Shown here piece after piece: positions 1 to 11,918 of a stretch of DNA of 64,000 bases. The notes beneath the pieces were generated by a model. That model did not search any database. It was given only the letters and a program-made list of their open reading frames with translations, and had not been told where the DNA came from. A program made the translations under genes and the position numbers. The DNA lies in contig OX344764.1 in the NCBI GenBank assembly GCA_947034895.1, positions 61,485,348 through 61,549,347 on the forward strand, read 5' to 3'. The stretch's first letter is position 1; the number at the start of each line of letters is the position of its first letter. This stretch comes from Rhytidiadelphus loreus (lineage: Eukaryota; Streptophyta; Bryopsida; Hypnales; Hylocomiaceae).

Positions 1-280
1 AACAGAACTAGTGCTTGGTGAAACTAAACAGAACCAGTGCTTGGGAAACGAAACAGAACTAGTGCTTGGAAACGAAACAGAACTAGTGCTTGGAAACGAA
101 ACAGAATCAGTGCTTGGAAACGAAACAGAACTAGTGCTTGGAAACGAAACAGAATCAGTGCTTGGAAACGAAACAGAATCAGTGCTTGGAAACGAAACAG
201 AACTAGTGCTTGGAAACGAAACAGAATCAGTGCTTGGAAACGAAACAGAATCATTGTGTTTGAAACAGATAGGTGAGGAA
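1..280. repeat. 24-bp minisatellite, about 10 copies, cut by the window edge
   Basis: The unit is roughly GAAACGAAACAGAACTAGTG plus CTTG. The phrase GTGCTTGG recurs at 11, 37, 62, 86 and 110 and onward, so spacing settles to exactly 24 bp after two units of 25-26 bp. Copies alternate between CAGAACTAG and CAGAATCAG variants. Because 24 is a multiple of three, all frames stay open, which explains the overlapping ORFs here. The array starts at base 1 and so continues outside the window. Confidence 0.95.
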
Positions 281-3200
281 GGTTTGGGAAAAATATCGAT
301 TCAATCTCTGTGAACAGGGGTTAGTATTGATAAGTTGATGATTTAAATAATCTAATCACCAAGGTCTATTTGAATGAGACATACACACGGACTTGACATC
401 TAATCAACAAGTCTTCAAAGTCCATCCTCCTCACCCATCTTACACTTGAATTCGAAAAAATGAGAATGAAGTGAAGGGGTTGAGGAAGAAGAATAAGAAG
501 AAAGGAGGGAATTAAAACACGTGAAGGAATTAAAAATTAAACAACTATTAAAGAAAGAATCTAACTATTTATTTGGCTAATTGTTTAAGGTTGTTTATTC
601 AATTTATTCTTTTTACTATTGATCGATAGAATTGTTTTGGATTGTTTTAATTATTTTATTAGAATACTATTCATTCATTTGGTTTTAGTTATTAATTAGG
701 ATTCCAAAGCCAAATTAGTTGTTTGTTTGTAGTTTGGAAATTTGTTTTATTAGGCCTAATAAGCTAAATAGATAAAAACAAAAGACAACTAATATCTTTG
801 GAATATTAAACTAAAACTATTAAACAATTGGCAAATGAATAAAACTACTATTCATTGAAAACTTGGAAAAAATAAATTAAATTTATCATTTAATTAAAAT
901 TCCTAAAATCAAAGGATTAGTTTTAAATTGCCAAAACTAACAAACTTGGACTTTTTAGATAGGTTTAGAAACAATAATAACTAAGATTCCTTTCAAATTC
1001 ATGAAAGACAATGGAGAATTTCGAGGAGACAATTATGATGGTGTTTTGCGATGACAGGACGATCGACATTCTTGACACCGAGGTATGATTTCAAAATTTA
1101 TCTTTTGTCTTTTCTTTTGCTTCATTCTTTAAAAATTTAGATTAGAAAATTAAAACTAACAAAATTAACCATTAAGAATCCAATAGCTAGTAGAATTTAA
1201 ATTGTTAGGAAACCTTTGAAAATTTAGCTAAAATCGTAAAAGTAATAATTAGATTAACTTTGAATTAATTTGGAAAACGAAATAGTAATCTCATCCAAAA
1301 GAATCTCAAAAGGAATCTAACTTAATTTAGAAATTTAGGGAATATTAGAATAATTAGGGGAAGTCAAAACCTAATTTATCTATTTATTCTCTTGAAAATT
1401 ATTAAAGGAACAAATTCCATCCAACCAAGGGGAATTTTCATCCATTTAAAAGTTTTCACCTAAAAGTTCTAAATTCTTACTTTTTATCTTAACAAGAAGT
1501 TAATTAATCACTTTACTCATAAAAACTATAAAACCCTAAAAATTCACTAAAATTAGAATAATAACTTAGAATTAGGATTAATTAAAGAACAATTAGGAAT
1601 ATTCTCAAGATACGACTAGGAAATCTTTTGAAACCATAATCTTTTAGAGAATCTTTTGAAGATTCCAAATCCACCTTTTACTTTTAAATTTACTTTAATT
1701 TGAAGGATAAAAGTGTGGATGAAGATTTGACCTAGTTTTGGATGAAAAATCCTAAAATAGGTTAAAATTAGGTTTTCTCTAAAAATTCCATTAGATAACT
1801 TAATTAACCTTTCAACCCTGAAATTTAGATTTATTTTACATTATTTTACATTATTTTGCTATTTTTAGTTGACGGATGAAGTTTTTAGGATAGAATTAGG
1901 TACGAGTTTCATCCACACATAACTTTCATTAGGTATATCAGAATCCAACTTGCTTTACCATTTTGGAAATGGCAAATTGTATTCTTTGATTTAGTTTAGG
2001 TAGAATTTTATTTTAGCTAGAAGTTTAAATCACAATTAACTAACCTTCAACAACCTTATTTCTTAACTATTAGAGTGTTTTGAAGTACTTAATTTAGGTA
2101 AAAATCAACATAACAAAGTGTCCATTGCTTGGAAGGCCAAAGAACACTATGTTTACATTTCACCCTTACAATTTGCTAACTTATGCCTCTAGAACCTGTG
2201 TGCAACTTTCTGACTCAAGGGTGGAGTTAGAAACACTCATAGTGTACTAATGAGTATTAACCCCTAAATGCCCGAGGCATGAAAATATGTTGTTTCCAAA
2301 TTTTTTTAGGTACCTACTTCCTAGCCAATTTTCTATTTTTAGAAGTTTATAATTTTTAAATGTTCTTCTTGATTTCTGTAAACTAAGTGTTCCGCGCTTT
2401 TGAAAATGAGTTTCAAATACACTAGATCTTTGAGAGAAAATCACATTCTAAATTCATTTCAAAAAATTGTAGAATGAATTTGGAGAAGTCGTATATTCAT
2501 TTGGATTATTCAAGTTAGGCCCGTTCACAACGATGCTAGCGTGTGAGCTTGGAGCAGTGAGCTTGTGAGCGTGGAGCGGGGAAGTTGTGAGCGGTGAGCC
2601 TTGGAATTACTTTTTTAAGACTTTTATACCGAAAACACAATTTTTTTTTAAAAGAAATCAAGATTTGACAAATTTGTTGTTATATGAAGCAAATTAGAGG
2701 ACCTATGACCGCTACCCCTATTACCGTGGATTCTAAGAATTATGACTAGGACTTGTGAAGGTCCATTTTTTGTGGGAAAAAATCCTTAAACCTTTGTGTA
2801 TAATGAAACATTTATTTCCCCCTAACATTGTTCACATATTTATCCACTTTCAATTTGTGTTGGAGATTTTAATAACGGTTTTAAGCAAATAATAGAGACA
2901 AAAACTAATGTAGGTATAACCTTGCCTCTACTACTGCAGCTCTTCTGTGATAGCTTCATTAGAAATTCAGTGTAGAGACCACATTCAATGGAATAATATA
3001 GGAAGCGTTTTTGGGTAACTAGGCCACGACATTGAGGTCAAGAACCTCTCCCACATATAAAGTACGTCATCCAAATGTAACACTGACCTTAAACTGCCAT
3101 CTTCAAAATTAAGATATATGATGATAAAAAAAAAGAGAACACAATGAACAATCCATGGAAGGAGAGGGAAATAAAAGGAAAATAAATGACTTTTATACCG

Positions 3201-3487
3201 AAAAAAAAATTGGGAAGACCAAAAAAAATGGATAAAAAATAAAAGGTAGACTGACATAAACATGCCTTAAAACGTTCTCATATTCATATGCACACTTCTG
3301 GATTATAGGTTTGGAAACATGGTTTAGCCATTCATAATATTATTTGCAACAAAATTTACTTGTGGGACATACTTCCATATTTCATAAATGCATTGACATT
3401 TTCTAATTCATATGCTTCAAATCATATAAATTCTACCAAATGGTAGTTCATACCAAAAAAATGCAGTACTTGGAACTATTGAAGCCA
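281..3487. other. AT-rich non-coding DNA
   Basis: No supportable gene. The stretch is AT-rich with many homopolymer runs. A GC-richer patch at about 2516-2606 contains GGCCCGTTCAC followed by TGCTAGCGTGTGAGC and several GTGAGC words. A related inverted arrangement lies near 19,376-19,412. The small minus-strand ORFs at 2247-2444 and 2985-3263 are low-complexity and have no recognisable domain. Confidence 0.7.
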
Positions 3488-4879
3488 TTTTTATTCTAGA
3501 ACTGTGATGATCCCTGCTTTTACAAGGAGAAGCTTCAATTCATTGAAGCTAAAACTTGGTGCATGAATGAATTTGTCTTCATGGATGTCCATCTTGCAGA
3601 AATACCGAAATAGGTAGTACAAGTGCTTGCAATTCACATATTGTTGACGACCTCCAATAGCTGAAATACACATGTTGGTAAAGTCCGGGCATGTGCAAGA
3701 GGGGTACATACCCACTGTAATTCGATACACATTTCGGTTATGATCACTCCCGGTCTCCAAAGACAGAATTGCACCTAGTCCTGGAAAAGGCAACAATGTC
3801 ACTCCAAGTATTAGTCCGTTCACATTGCCAACACTCTCCCACTTGTTCCGTTGTTCTGTAGTTGGCACATTTGAAATTCGGCGTATGTTACGACTGTTTC
3901 GAACCGTTGGATACATATGGGCATCATGTGGAGGTGGCTGATCATAAAATACGCTTTTGAAAACGTTGGACATATTGAATAGACGACGAGGAGACAATGT
4001 AGGACGCTCCTGGAGTCGAAATCCAACATGTTGTAGGAGTAATGTCTCCTCTCGGTTCAAATGGGTCCCCGTCAGAACAGGCCACACCTCTGGCACCTCC
4101 GGCCAATCTATTACCCACTTCCGCTTAGTTCCCTTCACACATCGTTCAATGTCATCTGCACATAACCAGAAGTCCGCCAACACTTCGCGCTTACTCCCGT
4201 AATCTTCTTTTCTCCCACGATAGGTAGGAGCAGGGGTTCCCTTCCGTCCTTTTGAAATTTTGGCAGTGCATCTGATATCTGACCCCCGTTGTTGAGCATG
4301 ACATTTTATGTTTGATTTGTGGCTGATCCTCGCAATGTGCCACTTCGATGTGTCGCAGTCACTTTCAAACGCAATGGACACATGCGGTGAACTGTTTACT
4401 TGAGCTTGTGTATACTTTTCCTCAGTAGAGTTGACAAAAGCAGTTGTAGACCTCGTTCGAACACGAGGTTGAGAGAAATTTAATTTATCTGGTCTATGTG
4501 AGTCGCCGGCATCACCAATGGGTACATCTAATTTCCTCTTCGTGCTTCCAAATATTTCTTCTCCTTCCAAATGGGGTATGTGACTTCCAACACCTTCAGA
4601 TCCGGGTAGTGTATTCAGCGCCTCTGCAATTTTCTTGGGATCTCTGCTCCGTCTTGCAGCTCTCAATTTCAACTCACCCTTTGATGGACCAGAGCCACAT
4701 GCATGTCCCTTCAAGTAAGCGCGATAATTTGTCATTTGCATCCATGCACGGATACTATTGTCGCAAGTGGCATCAAACAAATTGTTGCCTTGGTTTCCAT
4801 ACATTTGAAGCCACTTGTTATGCACTGTTTCCGACAAGTTGCAGGAAGGCATGTCAGCCATCTCCTCCAAACTCAATTC
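3488..4879 (-). pseudogene. SWIM zinc-finger exon of a MULE-like transposase (C-terminal half)
   Basis: An open exon of about 463 codons ending in TAA. It begins after a TTTTTAG acceptor at 4880-4881 and continues in phase from the remnant exon at 5183-5277. Early residues read NLSETVHNKWLQM, a stretch I recall in MULE-like proteins of seed-free plants. Near the C-terminus a SWIM-type metal site is visible: CTCPDF, then about 17 residues later CKHLYYLF, giving the CxC...CxH pattern. SWIM fingers are standard C-terminal DNA-binding modules of Mutator-like transposases. The middle third is polar and probably disordered. The exon itself is intact, but the upstream parts of the same gene are broken, so I call the locus a pseudogene. 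Alternative reading: a domesticated MULE-derived protein using a downstream start, which is unlikely. Confidence 0.75.
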
Positions 4880-5182
4880 CTAAAAACCCCCCCCACCCAA
4901 AAAAAAAAAATTCAATGGAAAAGAATAGAAGCAATTACCACTGGAAATTGAAAACCAATAAGTTCATGTACGGACATACAGGGCACAAACGATGAAGGAC
5001 ACGTATAGAAGATCTAATCCGAAATTAAGCTAATCCGCTCCTAATTTGCAACTGTAGGCCTTCATTGATAATTACTAAATACATGAAGTTACATACCATA
5101 AAACATAGAAGACCAATAAATTATAACATTGATTTGGCTCTGCAGAAACAAGCAAATAATAAAAGTATTGCAATGACCTTAC

Positions 5183-5277
5183 CATTTGCATGAAGCCTCC
5201 CCACTACCTATAACGGAAATGCCAAAATGCAAGCCAATGGTCCAAGTGATGAAGTGCATCTTCCGTGGTAGCTCCGG
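5183..5277 (-). pseudogene. Middle exon fragment of the MULE-like gene with an in-frame TAG
   Basis: The minus strand reads EDALHHLDHWLAFWHFRYR, then a TAG at 5204-5206, then WGGFMQM, followed by a GTAAGG donor at 5182. Phase 0 splicing to 4879 gives a smooth join to ELSLEEMADMP. At its 5' side the frame continues directly into WWLSSG at 7340 once the 5278-7335 insertion and one CCGG copy are removed. The fragment is too short for a simple ORF listing but is clearly coding in origin. The stop probably replaces a glutamine codon (CAG to TAG); that is inference from family memory. Confidence 0.75.
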
Positions 5278-5364
5278 TGTCATGTAGAGAGAGTTTGCCT
5301 CGGGAAATCACGAGGATTTTGGCTGCGACTAGAAATGGCTCGGGAATGAAATAAATTGTAACTT

Positions 5365-5432
5365 GTCGAATCTTCAAATCTTCGAGTCTTCAAATCTTCG
5401 AGTCTTCAAATCTTCGAGTCTTCAAATCTTCA
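5365..5432. repeat. Short tandem array of a TCTTCAAATCTTCGAG-type unit
   Basis: About four imperfect copies of a 16-17-bp unit lie inside the LTR-like insertion. They are visible as repeated CTTCAAATCTTCGAGT. Confidence 0.85.
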
Positions 5433-6655
5433 AACTGCTACTCGTTGTCCTATTCTGTTGTGTTTCTAGATAGGCCAAGGGTTAAGGTAGGGTGATAAGA
5501 AACCACGGGCTTCGGACGTGTAAAACGGGACGGCCAGACCACGAGCTGAGCTGTCCGAGGGATTGGATCCTAAATTTCAAACCCACGGTGACCAGCAAAC
5601 TTGCCTCACCAGTGGGAACAACATAAAAGTCTCGACCATGTGGACAATTAACCCCACTTCGTCGCATCCACAACACCAAATGAGGCTAGTATTGGTGTGA
5701 ACCAAACTGCCCGCAACAATAAAATGAAATTTACAAAGCCACAAGCCACACACAAACACACAAACACACAAGTCTTCCAACTCCTTCAACTCCAACTCCA
5801 ATTCCCAAGCTGATCTTTGGATGAGTGTTTCTATTGATCTATAACTCCAAATGAACTAAATGATAGCTTTTCGGAAAGCTAAAACAATCATCTACTTCTC
5901 CTCCAAATTTCATACAATTCTAAAACTCTGTCCAACCTCTATGGCCATCCAAAGTTTCGGCCTTGAGAAGGGAAAGGCAGCAGACCTTCCTTCGTTTCCA
6001 CACTCACAACTTTCTCATACAAACTCCAAACAAAACGAATGATAGCTTCATGAAAAGCTAACACAATTCCCTACACTCCCTCCAAATTTCATGGCAAAAC
6101 AAGAATCTGTCCGTCTTTTATGGTTGGTCGAAGTCTCTGCCTCTTAATTTTAAAGACAACAAACCTCCCTCCACTCAAACTAGCACAACTTTTGCTTCAC
6201 AACTCCAAATCAAGCAAGTGAGATCAATTTGAAAACTACACACCATGATATACAACACCTTCAAATTTCATTTCAAAATACTTCAAATTCACAACACAAT
6301 GGGCCCTCAAACATTCGGGCCTTTCTAAACTCACAACGGGAGAGAAGATGAATAGTGTTCCCTTTTTTCTCCACCTTATCTCTACTCTAACCACACAAAC
6401 AAGTGGGGTCAGCCCCTAACTCACTCCCAAAGCTTTCACATCAATAATTGAGCCCTTATTTGACCCCACAACTATCTCTTTATCTTTATCTTAGAAAGAA
6501 AATTCACTTTAAGTTCACCTAGAAGGAAAACTATTTCATTAATTCCTTTCTATCTTTTCTTTCTCTATTTTCAACACCCAAAATGAAATCTACAAACAAC
6601 TAACATAAAATAAATGTCTTCTCAAAGGTAAAAAACTAAAGTCTTCAAAGAAACT

Positions 6656-7135
6656 TCACTCCATCTTCAAGAACTTGAGAATTCGCTTGATGATAGTAGC
6701 AACAAACTCAACACGATCCGCCTTTGTCAAGGGATTGACCGGACCCTCTAACCATCGTTGGTGACCGCGACTTCCTTTAATAGGCCTGACCATACAATAG
6801 TATTGATCGTCGTTAAGACCTTCAAAACTCCCTTCGAATGTCACTTCTTGGGTACCAAGTTCAACACACCCAACCTGCAACAGGATCACTAGTGCTCGAG
6901 CTCCATGCTGTAGGTTCCTGTGCCATCGCTGCTCCACACGGGGTTGCTTTGGCGGTCGAGAAGGCCCAGATTCATCTTGAGGACGCTCGTGCGATAATGA
7001 AAGACCTAGCGGTTGAAGAGGTTGAGCCAGTAGTTGAGATAACGAAAACTCAAACTCCGATTCTGGTAGAGGCTCCTCATCCTGAGACTCAGAAAAAACC
7101 CTCCAATTCGACATACTGAAATCTATAACATACAA
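6656..7135 (-). CDS. Hypothetical 159-residue ORF inside the LTR-like insertion
   Basis: The frame is open from ATG to TGA. The first half is acidic and then rich in proline, glutamine and serine. The second half has hydrophobic stretches (ALVILLQVG) and a basic C-terminus (KRILKFLK). I recognise no domain. It lies wholly inside the 5278-7335 insertion and reads against the inferred left-to-right orientation. It could be a gag-like remnant or a chance ORF. Composition is not extreme, so I keep it at low confidence. Confidence 0.3.
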   Translation of the reverse strand: MYVIDFSMSNWRVFSESQDEEPLPESEFEFSLSQLLAQPLQPLGLSLSHERPQDESGPSRPPKQPRVEQRWHRNLQHGARALVILLQVGCVELGTQEVTFEGSFEGLNDDQYYCMVRPIKGSRGHQRWLEGPVNPLTKADRVEFVATIIKRILKFLKME

Positions 7136-7335
7136 TAAATAAACTACTTCAAGTTTGGTGGCATTCTAAGATGATAACCTATTCTTATATAGATGGCTCA
7201 TGTCATCGTGAGAAGGCGTCATCTTGAAGCTACTAAGGATGATGTCATCTTTATTTTTATATTATTAAAACCAAATCTATGGAAATAATGTATTACTATG
7301 CATTTTTACACTATGTACGCATTTACAGTGCGACA

Positions 7336-9442
7336 CCGGAAGATAACCACCATGACCGAATTGCTAGGTATTTCGTCTCCGCATCCTCCATATTCTTTGA
7401 ATCTTTGTATTGCTTACATAATGAAGTGTGTTGCTGTTGGAATGCTTCCTTGATATACTTTTGTGTGTGTTTTTGAAGTGAAGAACTCCAATGCAACAAA
7501 CAAGGCCGCTCCCGATTTTCCATTTTCTGATTGGCAAAGCCACTACCATAGATGATACGAACCGCATTCCAATTGGCCATAGCACTATCGGCCATAAACC
7601 CCTTGAAGTTTGGGTTTTCTATTCCGTGTCGTGACATGACATGACAGCATTCAAACATTTCCAAAAAAGCACTTGAATCTCGGTATCTTCTGATTGCATA
7701 TTGCATGTGGAAATGGTCATCACCTTTTTGTACTCGGGGTCATACACGTGGCAAGCCATTGTGGTCCACTCCTTCACACGCTTCACGTGGTCAAACATCA
7801 TCCACGCATTTTGTAGATTCCCTCCTGGTTGCATGCGCTTCACCAGATCCACTCCACTCCCAGGTCCTTCTGTCAGCATCTTGAAAATGTACACCTTCTC
7901 CTTCCCTTGTCCAGAGAAAACGCTGTCGTGAATGAATTCGAACTTCGCCTCCTTCTTCATGGTCATAATGTTGTCGATGACGCCACCGCGGTTGTTGGAG
8001 CGGAATGAAGATATGACGTTGCGGATGTTTGGACTGCTTAAGTACTCAAAGCGGTCCATTACCTCTTCTAGTTCCTGTCCTTTCAACATCTTCTTCTCTC
8101 CCTTTTCATTGTGAAACAAGTAGGTTGTTAGGAAATCTTTGCTAGCAGAGAGAGCAATAGCGGAGTTGGTGGCCAGAGGTGTTTTGGCCACGTGTTCCGC
8201 AATGAGTCCACATATCTTCTCTACAGAATCTCTGTACATGCCTTTTGCTACCGGATGACAATGATCTCCAATATGAATAGCAGCCCTACTCATTTTCGGA
8301 TTATCACTACAACAATAGTAAATTCTAGCACTGCATGTACTCAGACACGTAGGTGTAACTTTGCAAAGCTTACAAACTAACGTGCAATCTTTGGGAGCAG
8401 TATCCCCTATTGCAAAAGGAAAGGTAGTACACCCGGTCCACTCCGTTTCATTGCGTTTTTTAGTCCTGCTCAAGTAATCGCACATTGGATTCACACACGC
8501 AAGATGACCAGCACAATATGACTTATGGAACTTTAAGTTATCACAATTGTGGATATTCGTGGTCAGAAGTTTGCACCAAGGATGCCCATCATAGCGCTTG
8601 TCCATTCCTTCTAAGTTCTTGGCTGCAGAGGAAGATGACCGGTATGGAGGCAACTCGAAGATGACATCACCATTGAATATTGGTGGAAGGAATTGCACAT
8701 GATGGTATTCCACAGCATTTAGGTCCATCATGGACAGTTCATTTCGAGATCGATGCATCGTGGCAAGTCTCTTCAAACACTCCATAATGCTTACTCTATC
8801 GGTTGGAGATGGATGCAACAAAGGACATGAGAATAAGGACGGTGACTGACTTTGTGAAGGGGTACTACAGATTGACTTCATGACAGTCATTTCCACCAAG
8901 GGAGTGTGGATAGAACTTGTTTTCTTCTGAAGAATGAAGTCAGGAGACTCTCCTTCTGATTCAATAGATATTTCTATGATTGGATCTAATTTCTCAAGTT
9001 TCACCTTCCTCAGTACTACGTGTTTTGGAAAGACCGGTTTAAGTTCACTAGGTGAACTAGGTGAAACAGCGTGTGCGGCATAAGGCATGTCTACTGTTGA
9101 ATTATCGGATTAGCGGCTAAGAATCTCAGTAGAGGCAGCTAGAATAGAAAGAGGAAGCCCGTATGCTCTATAGTTTCCAGGAGCAAGGTACCAACACTGC
9201 GTTCCATCTTCAACAGTCCTCAAAACAGGAACAGACTGCTGTAATTGTCCTGATTCAGACCTCTTCTCCTCTTCGACATAGATGGAGGCTTCTACAAATC
9301 TGAAACGAACATGGAGAAGGTGTGATAGAACTCTAGCACGTCCTGCATCATCTAACGGGAACACAATAGGAACCTCCTGTCCATCTACTCGAATGCAAGC
9401 CATCATGTGCATATGCAGAGGGACTTCTAGGAAAAACGGCAA
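7336..9442 (-). pseudogene. MULE-like transposase, N-terminal and catalytic half, frameshifted
   Basis: The first visible residues (about 9409 downward) run HMHMMACIRVDGQEVPIVFP. An in-frame TAA follows at 9110-9112; the same frame resumes at the ATG at 9088. Around 8.2-8.6 kb lies a cysteine/histidine-rich region (CKLCKVTPTC, CSARIYYCC, GDHCHPVA) resembling the GCM/WRKY-type finger of MULE proteins. The catalytic region shows NFKGFMADSAMANWNAVR (candidate aspartate) and CLLHWSSSL (the C-x2-H signature). The frame breaks at three tandem TGACA units (7632-7646, plus strand); deleting one 5-bp unit rejoins AVMS to RHGIENPNFKG. The sequence then meets the LTR-like insertion at 7335. An acceptor-like CTAG sits near 9430, so an upstream exon may exist. 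The role would have been Mutator-type transposition in the nucleus; this copy cannot make it. Confidence 0.78.
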
Positions 9443-10648
9443 TGCATTCTACGTGGGAGATGAGGTACAAAACTACTTCTAGAGTACGACGTTCCCCCCC
9501 TTGATTTTATAGTCTCTATTCTTATTTGTTCATTAACAAGCCTTTTATTGAGCCGCTTTGTCATAACCTTTTTTGATTCCATCATGTAATGATGTAGTGG
9601 GAATCTCTTTGTCATTCCTTTCACATTAATTAAGCTCCTTCATTAACAAAGATGTAGGATAATATAAAAAAAGAAATAGGTGGCTGGACAAGGATAGTAC
9701 GACTGAATGAGTATACAAGTCTCTTACTAGAATGATAAGTCTATATATGTCCAGAAACACTTGAAAACCACAACACCGGGGTGAAGAGGAGTACAAATGC
9801 ATCAAAAAAAGATCCCAGGTTTTATAATAATTATTGGATTCGATTTGTAATTCAGGTCATTTACAATAGAAGTATACAATGAAAATTCAGATGTATGCAT
9901 ATATTCTAGTTATATTTTTGGCCAAACCACCAGTACTCTGCCCTTCTCGATTTAATGAGGAAGGATTAACTTCTGGAAGTTCCTAATATCCCATGTCATA
10001 GATGATATGATTTCGTCAGAAATATGTCATACAACTACCAAATCTTATCAAATAATATTTGCTTGGATTTTGGACCCACAGATCTATGACACAGTCGGGT
10101 TCCATTATTGGCGCGATTCAAGAGGCCGCCTATTTACCGAACCAAATACATACAAATCAAATTATTATTCCTCGTGTGAAATGTACGTCAAGATTTCGGG
10201 ATTCACTTGGACCACTTTAATGACACATTGAAGAAGCAAGTGAAAGTAGCCTAGCGTTCATTATGAATTGGAAATTTCAACCAAATTGACAATGATGTAC
10301 ACATGTCCTTATTCATCTTCATGAGCCTATAGTCCTTTCAAAGAATACAATGACCTGACATCATTGAAGGACGTACTATTGCGGGGGCACAATCTCATAA
10401 ACTATGACAAAGAACAATGTTTGGCGGCGATTCCAGAATTTGAATTCTAAAGGACCATTAAATAACTATAGAACACCCGTCAATTCCCTGACACGCATTG
10501 TCATCTGCTTCCACCTAGCACAAACCTCATTTTCATGAACTACAAAATAGGAATGAGGTGTTCCATTTAGTATTCATTCTTCAGGGTTTTGTTCTTCCAA
10601 GCAGTTGCAGTTGAGATGTTCTGAGTCTATGTAGTCACATTTGATCAC
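9443..10648. other. Non-coding stretch, nothing recognised
   Basis: AT-rich sequence with short ORFs only. No repeats, domains or convincing splice structure were seen. Confidence 0.6.
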
Positions 10649-10954
10649 ATGCATGTAGAGGCACAGCTAGATCATATCTTTAGTCCCAAGCACCGAAAGA
10701 GGCGGAAGAGGCATAGTTTGTTTTATTTCTCATCAACGAAGGCATTGAAGAGATCTAGGATGACGAGAGGTAAGAGAGTGCTTTCTAGGACAGCGCAAGG
10801 CACGGGAGGAGATTCTCGAAAAGCTCTTACATTTGGAGGTGGACATGTGGGCGGCCATGAAGATGTGGAAGTTAACAACGATGATGCGGTTCAAGAAATG
10901 TCCGAGGAGGACAATAGTGAACAACAAGAACCAAGACAAGTGGAAGTAGTTAAC
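10649..10954 (+). CDS. Possible exon of an unknown gene (basic, then acidic)
   Basis: Open from ATG 10649, with an internal ATG at 10760 that starts MTRGKRVLSRTAQG. A consensus GTAAGA donor stands at 10955. The encoded segment is basic at first and then acidic (HEDVEVNNDDAVQEMSEEDN). The 10760 start resembles the MTRNTRSRSGQ start of exon 1 of the next gene at 11,826, so this may be a duplicated or older copy of that first exon. No domain is recognised and no downstream exon can be assigned with confidence. Confidence 0.3.
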
Positions 10955-11825
10955 GTAAGACTCCTTTGCCCCCTAACTATTTTTTGGAACAATTTCTCCT
11001 TGACATTCATTTAATGACTAAAAAATATTGGACAGTTACGTTATGGCTTAGTATTTATTCATCCCACATCTCTTAATTTTCCCAACCCTCGCAATAAAGC
11101 TAATTTGTGCACCAAGGTAGGTGGGTTTTATATAGAGCTTGGTCTACAAGTGCATACCATTGTAGACATAAAGTTTGTAGAAGTACAGAGTATCTTTAGC
11201 CTTCACTAATCTATAGATAATCCTCATTGTAATAGGTGAGCCATATTACAACCCTATTCTATTTACTATTAAGTCATCAAAAGTATCTAGCTACTTTAGG
11301 AAAGCTCCAACCACTATAAAATCAATTTGACTACATGTCCATTACACTTGTCTTGTGAACAAAATGAACATCTTTGCACAAAAATGTTTATGATGTTCCG
11401 GTAACGATGAAAAAGCTGGATGCTTTCACCAGAGCTGTCCCCCGAATTGGCGGCGAATGTGACCGCCGAAATTGGAGTCTGATTTTCGTGACAGGTGGCG
11501 ACATTCCCGTCAGGAATGAAAATTGGAGGGAATGGCAGGTGCCCGGGATGCTTGGATCGACAGCATGTTCAATGATTTCTCGACACTACTTTAATGCTTT
11601 TTAGAACTGGCGTCGAACTTAGCAATTTCTAATTTTCAAATTAAAGTGTCCTTCATTCATGCATGCCGCATGTGTCGGTTTACACACGCAAGTTTCCACG
11701 GTTAACTGAAGCAAGTCTCCCTCCAAACTGAGATGAACTCTTCAAAGCCAAAACTCTGAACTCAAACCATCCTGAACTGTGAACCTCATTTCCATATCGT
11801 GCTCCCGTACTTGCAGTAGGGAAGG
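10955..11825. other. Mostly non-coding; one weak ORF at 11,374-11,604
   Basis: The ORF includes RRNWSLIFVTGGDIPVRN and NWREWQVPGMLGS, which look protein-like but have no clear start or splice partners. It may be a remnant of a transposon gene. Otherwise nothing is seen. Confidence 0.35.
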
Positions 11826-11918
11826 ATGACGAGGAATACGCGGAGCCGCTCCGGACAGGATGACTCAACTTCGCAGGCACCTCGAGGAAGGCAGACCCCA
11901 AGTCGGTCGAGCACACAG

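Larger units (their letters stand above)
5278..7335. mobile_element. TGTC...GACA insertion, probable solo LTR, in the MULE-like gene
   Basis: The 2,058-bp segment begins TGTCATGTAGAG and ends GTGCGACA, so its ends form a short TGTC/GACA inverted repeat like a retrotransposon LTR. It is flanked by CCGG at 5274-5277 and CCGG at 7336-7339, a 4-bp target duplication. Removing the segment plus one CCGG restores a continuous frame (LSSGATTED) in the host gene, which is strong evidence for insertion. There are no longer terminal inverted repeats, so a cut-and-paste transposon is less likely. Inside are a short tandem array (5365-5430) and one minus-strand ORF of 159 codons. Whether it is a solo LTR or a small non-autonomous retroelement cannot be told here. 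Confidence 0.72.

Noticed and set aside
11..313. Overlapping repeat-protein ORFs (LGNETE repeats)
   Set aside because: A 24-bp minisatellite keeps all frames open; no evidence of coding use.
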